6,073 bases of DNA from Betaproteobacteria bacterium (lineage in GTDB: Bacteria > Pseudomonadota > Gammaproteobacteria > Burkholderiales > SG8-39). The number at the start of each line of letters is the position of its first letter. Position 1 is the stretch's first letter. Under the pieces are notes generated by a model, which saw nothing but the letters and a program-made list of their open reading frames with translations, made no database searches and was not told the origin of the DNA. The DNA is taken from contig JAOUFA010000234.1 in NCBI GenBank assembly GCA_029858545.1, forward strand, positions 1 through 6,073, in the 5' to 3' direction. The position numbers and the translations under genes were made by a program. Positions 1 to 5,068 of this stretch are shown here, piece after piece.

Positions 1-128
1 AATGACGTTGCCCCGCCAAGATCGCCCTTTTCGGCGAGCAGCACCGACAGCCCGCGACCCGCCGCATCACGCGCGACACCGACGCCGTTGATGCCGCCGC
101 CTATGACGAGCAAATCGACGCGATCCAC
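1..128 (-). CDS. glpD: Aerobic glycerol-3-phosphate dehydrogenase, N-terminal fragment (cut by window edge)
   Basis: The product would oxidise sn-glycerol-3-phosphate to dihydroxyacetone phosphate at the inner membrane, passing electrons through FAD to quinone. Only the first 42 codons are present. They encode a beta strand followed by the dinucleotide-binding loop GGGINGVGVARDAAGRG (residues 10-26), then LSVLLAEKGDLGGATS, which is the classical GlpD N-terminus including the ATS segment of the FAD site. I chose the GTG at 128 because the next in-frame codons upstream lead directly to a TGA (138-140) and the family starts a few residues before this strand. A TTG at 113 is the only other option, and neither has a clear Shine-Dalgarno site. 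The start lies 9 bases after the stop of the sensor kinase gene on the same strand, so co-transcription or coupling is possible. The GlpD assignment rests on this short motif-rich segment; other FAD-dependent oxidoreductases of the DAO family are less likely because of the INGVGVARDAAGRG match. Confidence 0.82.
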   Translation of the reverse strand, partial: MDRVDLLVIGGGINGVGVARDAAGRGLSVLLAEKGDLGGATS

Positions 129-137
129 GCTGCGCGC

Positions 138-1781
138 TCAGCCCGCGACAAGGCGGAAAGCCACCCGAAGGTTGACTCCGGCGCCCCCCGGAAGATTTTC
201 CGCCTCGATGCCGCCGCCGTGAAATTCGGCGATCAGGCGCGCGACATAGAGCCCGAGGCCCAGATGCGGCGCGCCCGAACTCCGCTCGCGGCCGGAAACC
301 ATCGATTCGAACAGCCGACCGCGCAACTCGGGCGGCAGAGGCGGTCCCTGGTTCTCGGTGTCCAGACGCGCCATCCCACCCTCGGCGCGCAAGGTCACGC
401 GGATCGGCGCCCCCGGCGGCGAAAAGTCCACCGCGTTCTCGGCCAGTTTGTCGAGCAACTGCGCGGCGAGGTCCGGCGCACCCTCGACCTCCAGCGCCGC
501 CCCGGGCAGACTGAGATCGAATCGCGCGCCGGGATAGGCCTGCCGGTAGCCCTCGACGCAGCCGCGCACCACGGCCGCGAGATCATAACGCTCGCGCTCG
601 GCGCTGCGCAGGCTCTGCTCCATGCGCGATGCCTCGCTCATGCGCTGCAGGATGGTCGTCAGGCGCGCCAGCCCCTCTTCCGCGCGCTGGATATACACCT
701 TCGCTTCTTCCGCGGAGGGCGCGAGCTTCAGGTTCTCGAGCGACGAGCGCACCACCGCGATCGGCGTGCGCAACTCGTGCGACAGCCGGCCCGCCATGCT
801 CTCCAGGTAGGCATGGTGCTGCGCGAGCCGGGCGAGCACCGCCGAAAACGAGCGCGACAGGTCGCCGATTTCGTCCTCCGCGCCGGAACCCGAGGTAATA
901 CCCGTGATCCGGCCGCGCGCGTCAATCGCCGATTCGGCCTCGTCGCGCAAACGCCGGATGCGCCAGGAAAGCCTGCTTGCGTAGGCAAGCAGCACGCCGG
1001 CCACGCCGGCAATCGATACCAGCGTCAGGATGAGAAGCTGCTCAAGCGCCGCACTCTTCAGCGACTGGATCGGATTGGTGGTTTCCTCGACCACCACGGC
1101 GCCACCGACCTCGTTGCCGACCCAGATCGGATGCGCGGCCGAGAGCACGATCGCTCGCTCATCCGGCGTACGCCGCATCCGCGTGCCGGGCGTGCCGAGC
1201 AGGGCCGCCGCGATATCGCGACCCGTGGCGAGCACATCGTCGGGCAGCGACTCGGCGAAATCCTCGGTAGGACGCTGGATCATCCAGCCGAGCACGTCCT
1301 GCCACGCAGCGCGCAGGGCCCCGCGCGGCGCCTCGTCGATGATCGGCCGGCGCAAGCTGCCGGCCAGCGCGAGCACCCGGTATCGGTTGTTCACCACCCA
1401 GATGCGCGAGGAACTGCGTTGCACGGCGCGCAGAATCGCCGAGATTTCCTCCTGCGCCGCGCCCGCATTGAGCGAGTCCTCGCGCGCGAGGGTCACCGGC
1501 GGACCTCCGGTTCCCTGTTCCGCGGCGAGACGGCGCAACTCCTCCTCGGCCTCGCGCCGCAGCGCATCGTTGTGATCGGGCGCGGGAGCGAGCAGCCGCG
1601 GCCGTTCGTGCAGCGCGGTGGCCACCGCGCGCGCGGTGGCGAGCAGCGCCTGCTCCTGGCCCTCAAACAGCAAGCGCTCCATTTCGGTCACGTAACGCAC
1701 GCCGAACCAGGGCAGCGCGAGCAGTACCAGAGCCACCAGCGCCAGCTTGCCGCGTAGACTGAAGGAAGGAATATGCTTCAT
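138..1781 (-). CDS. pdsS: Sensor histidine kinase of a proteobacterial dedicated sortase system (PdsS-like)
   Basis: An inner-membrane sensor kinase of 547 residues that would autophosphorylate on His335 and pass phosphate to the response regulator encoded just upstream. Order: first membrane helix at about 13-31, periplasmic region at about 32-248, second helix at about 249-268, HAMP linker at about 269-320, HisKA with SHELRTP (His335), and an ATPase domain with N-box ENAVDF (Asn449), a G1 box DTENQGPP (from Asp474) and a G2 box LGLGLY (507-512). The segments RIWVVNNRYRVLALAGSL and VVVEETTNPI before helix 2 resemble what I recall of the dedicated-sortase kinase family (TIGR03785-type). That family is usually near 700 residues, so this sensor region looks shortened. 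I chose the ATG at 1781 because it begins 28 bases after the regulator's stop, directly before helix 1; the reading frame stays open to an ATG at 1868 inside the regulator gene. No good Shine-Dalgarno site is visible. Kinase identity is certain; the sortase link also rests on the neighbours. Confidence 0.85.
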   Translation of the reverse strand: MKHIPSFSLRGKLALVALVLLALPWFGVRYVTEMERLLFEGQEQALLATARAVATALHERPRLLAPAPDHNDALRREAEEELRRLAAEQGTGGPPVTLAREDSLNAGAAQEEISAILRAVQRSSSRIWVVNNRYRVLALAGSLRRPIIDEAPRGALRAAWQDVLGWMIQRPTEDFAESLPDDVLATGRDIAAALLGTPGTRMRRTPDERAIVLSAAHPIWVGNEVGGAVVVEETTNPIQSLKSAALEQLLILTLVSIAGVAGVLLAYASRLSWRIRRLRDEAESAIDARGRITGITSGSGAEDEIGDLSRSFSAVLARLAQHHAYLESMAGRLSHELRTPIAVVRSSLENLKLAPSAEEAKVYIQRAEEGLARLTTILQRMSEASRMEQSLRSAERERYDLAAVVRGCVEGYRQAYPGARFDLSLPGAALEVEGAPDLAAQLLDKLAENAVDFSPPGAPIRVTLRAEGGMARLDTENQGPPLPPELRGRLFESMVSGRERSSGAPHLGLGLYVARLIAEFHGGGIEAENLPGGAGVNLRVAFRLVAG

Positions 1782-1809
1782 GAAAATCGGTCGATACGCG
1801 ACAGCAAGC

Positions 1810-2499
1810 CTATTCCCGCCACCGATATCCCATGCCATAGACGGTATCGATCCGATCGAAACCCGCATCGACCGCGACGAACTTTCTGCGAATTCGCTTT
1901 ACGTGCGAGGTGATCGTCGCATCGTCGACCACCAGGTTCGCATCGCCCATCAATTGCTCACGATTCTTCACATGCCCCGGAAAGCGAACCAGGGCATGAA
2001 TCATCCAGAACTCGGTGAGCGTCAGCGCGACCGCTTTCCCCTTCCACGCCACCTCGAAGCGCTTGAGGTCGAGCCGTAGCGGCCCGCGTTCCAGATCCTC
2101 TTCGCTCGTTGGCGGCTCGTGCGCCAGATCGGCACGCCGGAACAGCGCCGCGATGCGCGCGATCAGGTGCGGCAGGCTGATATCCTTGGTGAGATAGTCG
2201 TCGGCACCCAGCCGCAGCCCCGAAACGATGTCGAAATCGCTGTCGCGCGCCGTCAGAAAGATGATCGGCAGGCTGGCCGACAGGGCGCGCAGTTCGCGGC
2301 ACAGCGCGAAGCCACCATCGGCATCCGCCCCCAGGCCGATGTCGATTACCGCAAGATCGGGCAGACGCGTCCTGATGCCGGCGAGCGCCTCGGCGCGCTC
2401 GCCATAGGCGGCGACTTCGAAGCCGTGCCGGCGAAGTGCCTCGGCGTAATTGGCGCGAATGCTGGGATCGTCCTCGACGATGGCGATGCGGCGGTTCAT
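1810..2499 (-). CDS. pdsR: OmpR-family response regulator of the dedicated sortase system (PdsR-like)
   Basis: A cytoplasmic two-domain transcription factor of 229 residues. The receiver domain (1-120) has the acidic pocket Glu9-Asp10-Asp11, phospho-acceptor Asp53 in VIDIGLG, Thr83 in FLTARD and Lys105 in LTKD. A winged-helix effector domain (about 137-229) carries LTLTEFWMIHAL, the recognition-helix stretch DDATITSHVKRIRRKF and the closing hairpin VYGMGYRW. The stretches TKDISLPHLIARIAALFRR and PGHVKNREQLM match my memory of the PdsR family (TIGR03787-type) rather than generic PhoB or OmpR proteins. I chose the ATG at 2499 because MNRRIAIVEDD is the normal start of a receiver domain; the frame is open further upstream to 2598, but that extension is Arg/Ala-rich and non-family-like. 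The gene lies 28 bases before the kinase and is divergent from the small membrane protein and sortase genes, which are its probable targets. That regulation is inferred from layout. Confidence 0.88.
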   Translation of the reverse strand: MNRRIAIVEDDPSIRANYAEALRRHGFEVAAYGERAEALAGIRTRLPDLAVIDIGLGADADGGFALCRELRALSASLPIIFLTARDSDFDIVSGLRLGADDYLTKDISLPHLIARIAALFRRADLAHEPPTSEEDLERGPLRLDLKRFEVAWKGKAVALTLTEFWMIHALVRFPGHVKNREQLMGDANLVVDDATITSHVKRIRRKFVAVDAGFDRIDTVYGMGYRWRE

Positions 2500-2611
2500 G
2501 GGTTGGCTTGCCCAATATACCGCATCTGCACGGCGCGATTCCCGGCGCGCAGCGCGTGCCATATTTTCGCCAGAATTGAGCAGCGCTTTGCCATGCACGA
2601 GCTAGGGCCCG

Positions 2612-2626
2612 CGCCCGATCCGGGCG
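2612..2626. repeat. Short perfect inverted repeat upstream of the sortase operon
   Basis: CGCCCG and CGGGCG are perfectly complementary around the three-base loop ATC, giving a 6-bp stem. It lies about 46 bases before the start of the small membrane protein gene. No T-run follows, so it is not an intrinsic terminator. It could be a leader hairpin or a dyad for a regulator, but a stem this short in GC-rich DNA may be chance. Confidence 0.35.
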
Positions 2627-2634
2627 TGAAATGT

Positions 2635-2651
2635 CTGCCAGCCACCTGCCA
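2635..2651. promoter_or_regulatory. CTGCCA direct repeat, possible response-regulator box
   Basis: CTGCCA occurs at 2635-2640 and again at 2646-2651, a spacing of exactly 11 bases, about one helical turn. Extending to 11-base units (2634-2644 and 2645-2655), 8 of 11 positions agree. OmpR-family regulators commonly bind such tandem repeats, and a PdsR-like protein of that family is encoded across the gap. The repeat ends just before the ribosome binding site, so binding there could repress the plus-strand operon. This is a candidate from pattern only. Confidence 0.3.
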
Positions 2652-2656
2652 TCGAC

Positions 2657-2665
2657 AAGGAAGGA
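2657..2665 (+). promoter_or_regulatory. Strong Shine-Dalgarno site deciding the start at 2673
   Basis: AAGGAAGGA ends 7 bases before the ATG at 2673, the best ribosome binding site in the window. It lies downstream of the alternative in-frame ATG at 2631 and so argues that translation begins at 2673, leaving a 64-residue product. The other genes here have weak or no visible sites, which suggests this operon is set for efficient initiation. Confidence 0.75.
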
Positions 2666-2672
2666 ATGCCGC

Positions 2673-2867
2673 ATGCCCGCGCACACCTCGACTCACCGTC
2701 TGCCCCCGATCCTGCGCGACCTGCTCGCCCAGATCCTGATTGCGATCGCCGTCGGCCTCGCGGCAAGCGTGACCCTCGCGAGCGCAGTAGTGCTGCTCGC
2801 GTACTTCGCGCAGCCCTCCGCTGCCGAAGTTCCCGTCGTGCTCAAGCCAGCGGAACTGCGCACGTGA
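2673..2867 (+). CDS. Small single-pass membrane protein encoded with the sortase, function unknown
   Basis: I do not recognise this 64-residue protein. It has a polar N-terminus with His and Arg residues (1-16), one long hydrophobic helix at about 19-46 (LLAQILIAIAVGLAAS onward) and a short tail, FAQPSAAEVPVVLKPAELRT. Orientation is uncertain; a positive N-terminus would favour the tail facing the periplasm. There is no LPXTG-like motif followed by a hydrophobic stretch, so it is not an evident sortase substrate. The start at 2673 is supported by the Shine-Dalgarno site at 2657-2665. Its TGA overlaps the GTG of the sortase gene (GTGA, 2864-2867), so the two are very probably translationally coupled and may act together, for example as a membrane partner or stability factor of the sortase. 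That role is inference from gene order alone. The frame looks real because it is bounded by a good ribosome site and a tight overlap. Confidence 0.68.
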   Translation: MPAHTSTHRLPPILRDLLAQILIAIAVGLAASVTLASAVVLLAYFAQPSAAEVPVVLKPAELRT

Positions 2868-3535
2868 GCCCCTACGGCGACGTGGCGCTGGGTGTGGAAT
2901 GTGCCCTGCCCGACGAGGTACCCGAACCCGGCGACCGCCCATCCGGCCCGCACTGGATCACGTGGATCGCCGCACCGCTCCTGCTTGCCGGTGCAATCCA
3001 GTTCGGACCAGGTCTCTATGCCCTGGCCCGGCAAGCCATCACGCAGATCTTCCTGGAGCGCGCCTGGCACAGTTCGCGCGGCGCAGACCGCCTGACCGCG
3101 CCCTGGCCCTGGGCCCAGGCGAGGCCGCTGGCCCGGCTAGGGGTTCCCGCGCTTGGCATCGATCGCCTCGTCTTGGCGGGCTCGCAGCGACCGCCGGCGA
3201 TTCCCGCCCCGTTCCACAAGGAGGGCACCCCGGCGCCGGGGCGGCCGGGCAACAGCGTCATCGACGATCCACAAGGTTCTGCGCTCGACTTCCTTCGGCG
3301 CCTCAAGCAGGGCGATCTGCTCTCGATCGAACGCACCGACCGCGGCACCGTCGATTACCGCGTCACCGATATCGAGGTCCTCGATCGGCGCGACGTCTGG
3401 GTGATGAAGAACGAAGGCCCGACGCGTCTCACCCTGATCGGCTGCTATCCCTTCGCCGGAAGTTGCTCCGATCACAGCCTGCGCTACGTGGTCATCGCGC
3501 GCGCACTGCCGTCCACTCAACGCGCCGCGCGCTAA
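2864..3535 (+). CDS. Class GN sortase-like protein lacking the catalytic histidine
   Basis: A 223-residue membrane-anchored protein related to the class GN (Gram-negative) sortases, transpeptidases that cleave an LPXTG-type signal. One hydrophobic anchor lies at about 31-56, followed by the periplasmic domain. Family signatures: ERAW (65-68), PWPWAQARPLARLGVPALGID (80-100), FHKEGTPAPGRPGNSVI (117-133), GPTRLTLIGCYPF (185-197) with the active-site Cys194, and LRYVV with Arg207. The usual motif after NSVI is AGHRDTHF; here residues 134-141 read DDPQGSAL, so Pro136 replaces the catalytic His and Ala140 the second His. The usual Thr before the Cys is Gly193. Cys201 and His204 are extra residues near the active-site strand. 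I chose the GTG at 2864 because it overlaps the stop of the preceding gene; the frame is open upstream to 2666, but that part overlaps another gene and is not sortase-like. Fold family is confident; activity is doubtful. Confidence 0.83.
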   Translation: MSPYGDVALGVECALPDEVPEPGDRPSGPHWITWIAAPLLLAGAIQFGPGLYALARQAITQIFLERAWHSSRGADRLTAPWPWAQARPLARLGVPALGIDRLVLAGSQRPPAIPAPFHKEGTPAPGRPGNSVIDDPQGSALDFLRRLKQGDLLSIERTDRGTVDYRVTDIEVLDRRDVWVMKNEGPTRLTLIGCYPFAGSCSDHSLRYVVIARALPSTQRAAR

Positions 3536-3541
3536 GCGCGC
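3527..3541. repeat. Inverted repeat spanning the overlapping convergent stop codons
   Basis: GCGCGC (3527-3532) and GCGCGC (3536-3541) flank TAA. The whole reads as a near-perfect palindrome that contains the sortase stop (3533-3535) and the nnr stop (TAG on the minus strand, 3532-3534). The two genes overlap by 4 bases and leave no room for a separate terminator. The dyad could form a small hairpin in either transcript, but there is no U-tract, so terminator function is only possible, not shown. Confidence 0.4.
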
Positions 3542-5028
3542 ACCGCCGGCGCGGACCCCGCGGCGCACCAGGCGTTGAAGATCCGTCGCGCCGGCACAAT
3601 GGTTTCGCTCGCCGTGATCCCCAGCGGACCGCCGACATCGAGCGCAAGCTGGTCCGCGGCCGCACCGTGCAAATGGACGCCGAGCACCAGAGCGCGCTCT
3701 CCCGGGTGACCCTGCGCCAACAGCGCGCCGAGAATCCCCGCCAGAACGTCGCCCATTCCCGCGCTCGCCATGCCGGGGTTGCCGCTCCGGTTGATGTACC
3801 AGCGTCCGTCGGGCGTCGCGAGGACGCTGCCATTGCCCTTTAACACCGCACAGGCGTTGAATTCGGCAGCGATGCGCTGCGCGGCACCCAATCGGTTGCC
3901 CTGCACCGCGCGGGTATCGATACCCAGCAGTCGCGCCGCCTCCCCCGGATGCGGGGTAAGCAGCGTGTCGGCCTTGCGCCGCGCACAGGCTTCGCGCAAG
4001 TCGGGGTTCGCCGCCATGATGTTGAGCGCGTCGGCATCGAGCACGCAATCGATTTCGCTGGCGAGCGCCGCGGCGACAAGCGCCTCGCCCCGTTCGCCCT
4101 GTCCCAGACCCGGACCGATGACGATGGCGTCAAGATCCATGCCGAGCGCCTCGTCCGGATGGCGCAGCATCAGTTCGGGCGCGCCCGCGTCCAGGCTGGG
4201 CGCGCCGTGATCGAGCAGGCCCGCGTAGACCCGTCCCGCGCCGAGCTTGAGCGCCGCGCGCGCGGCGAGCAACGCCGCGCCGGTCATCCCCGCTGCGCCG
4301 CCCAGCACGCACACCGATCCCGCCATGCCCTTGTGAAAGTTCTGTACGCGCGGTTTGAGCGCCGCGGCAAACCACTCGCGACTCGCCACCCGGCCGATCG
4401 CCGGCAGCAGGGACTCCGTATCGACGCCGAGCCCGGCCACGCTAATCTCGCCGCAATGATCCGGCCCGTCGAGCGTGAGCAGTCCCGGCTTGAGGGCGAT
4501 GAAACTCAGCGTATGCGTCGCATGCAGCGCGCAACCGAGCACACTGCCGGTATCCGAATCGATGCCGCTCGGGATGTCGAGCGCGAGACGCGCGCAAGGC
4601 TGCGCCCGGGCATGGTCGATGAGACTCGCATAATGGCCGGATATCTCGCGCGCCAGACCGATTCCGAACAGACCATCGATCACCAGGCCCCACCGGCGAT
4701 CAGGCGGCGCAGCGCCGAGAATTTCCCCGCCGCCGTCCTGCCACCTGCGCGCCGCGCGCCGCGCATCCCCGGGGAGTGATTCCAGCGGCGACGGCGAAAC
4801 AACGCTGACGCGGAAGAATCGCTCGCGCAGATTCGCCGCCGTCTCATAGGCATCGCCCCCGTTATTGCCCGGACCGGCGAGCACCAGGATTTCCTCGCCG
4901 CTCGCGAGCCGCGCGGCAAGCTCCGCCGCGGCAAGTCCGGCTCGCTGCATCAGCCCAGGTTCGCGCTCCCGGGCAGCCGCCTCGATGCGACGCAGGTCCG
5001 CCGTAAGATAGATCGCCTGCGAAGACAT
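3532..5028 (-). CDS. nnr: Bifunctional NAD(P)H-hydrate epimerase / ADP-dependent NAD(P)H-hydrate dehydratase
   Basis: This fused cytosolic repair enzyme (YjeF type) interconverts the R and S forms of damaged, hydrated NAD(P)H and then dehydrates the S form using ADP. In the 498-residue product the epimerase domain (about 1-210) shows GPGNNGGDAYETA from residue 52, VIDGLFGIGL with Asp118, and DIPSGIDSDTG (151-161), a cation-site motif. The dehydratase domain (about 225-490) shows HKGMAGSV, GPGLGQG (305-311), DADALN (331-336), LTPHPGEAARLLG, KGNGSV and GNPGMASAGMGD with the catalytic Asp427. All key residues appear intact and the length is normal. I chose the ATG at 5028 because the family begins just before YLTADLRRIE; an ATG at 5052 adds 8 residues and is possible, while one at 5118 would run into the upstream gene. 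None has a clear Shine-Dalgarno site. The gene follows the hybrid kinase by 40 bases and converges on the sortase gene with overlapping stops. Confidence 0.95.
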   Translation of the reverse strand: MSSQAIYLTADLRRIEAAAREREPGLMQRAGLAAAELAARLASGEEILVLAGPGNNGGDAYETAANLRERFFRVSVVSPSPLESLPGDARRAARRWQDGGGEILGAAPPDRRWGLVIDGLFGIGLAREISGHYASLIDHARAQPCARLALDIPSGIDSDTGSVLGCALHATHTLSFIALKPGLLTLDGPDHCGEISVAGLGVDTESLLPAIGRVASREWFAAALKPRVQNFHKGMAGSVCVLGGAAGMTGAALLAARAALKLGAGRVYAGLLDHGAPSLDAGAPELMLRHPDEALGMDLDAIVIGPGLGQGERGEALVAAALASEIDCVLDADALNIMAANPDLREACARRKADTLLTPHPGEAARLLGIDTRAVQGNRLGAAQRIAAEFNACAVLKGNGSVLATPDGRWYINRSGNPGMASAGMGDVLAGILGALLAQGHPGERALVLGVHLHGAAADQLALDVGGPLGITASETIVPARRIFNAWCAAGSAPAVRA

Positions 5029-5068
5029 CGTCGGGGAAAGCGGCCGCGGCATGACGCCATTGTAGAAC

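Larger units (their letters stand above)
2500..2672. promoter_or_regulatory. Divergent intergenic control region between pdsR and the sortase operon
   Basis: This 173-base gap separates divergently transcribed starts, so promoters for both operons should be here. On the minus strand a TATATT hexamer (2514-2519) is a possible -10 about 15 bases before the pdsR start, but I find no convincing -35 partner. On the plus strand CATATT (2560-2565) is an equally weak -10 candidate. A six-base-pair hairpin (2612-2626) and a CTGCCA direct repeat of 11-bp period (2635-2651) lie closer to the plus-strand gene. The assignment as a control region follows from gene layout; the exact promoters cannot be fixed by eye. 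Confidence 0.55.

Noticed and set aside
219..1757. 512-codon open frame on the plus strand, opposite the sensor kinase
   Set aside because: Its translation is Arg/His/Gln-rich with no domain motif and it mirrors the kinase gene, whose family motifs are intact. Long antisense frames are expected in GC-rich coding DNA.
2636..2651. Sigma-54-like -24/-12 site on the minus strand (TGGCAG, 5 bases, TGGCA)
   Set aside because: The GG and GC pairs have the right spacing, but two consensus positions differ, it would leave a long leader before pdsR, and the same bases form the CTGCCA direct repeat. PdsR also has no AAA+ domain of the kind sigma-54 activation needs.
2666..2863. N-terminal extension of the sortase to an ATG at 2666
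   Set aside because: The added residues are Arg/Pro/Asp-rich, unlike a sortase N-terminus, and they overlap the small membrane protein gene, which has its own ribosome site.
2899..3843. 314-codon plus-strand frame overlapping the sortase and the end of nnr
   Set aside because: It is in a different frame from both genes, Arg/Ala/Pro-rich, and has no recognisable motif.
3137..4048. 303-codon minus-strand frame spanning the sortase/nnr junction
   Set aside because: It is out of frame with nnr, lacks motifs and crosses the antisense of the sortase. It is a shadow of high GC content.
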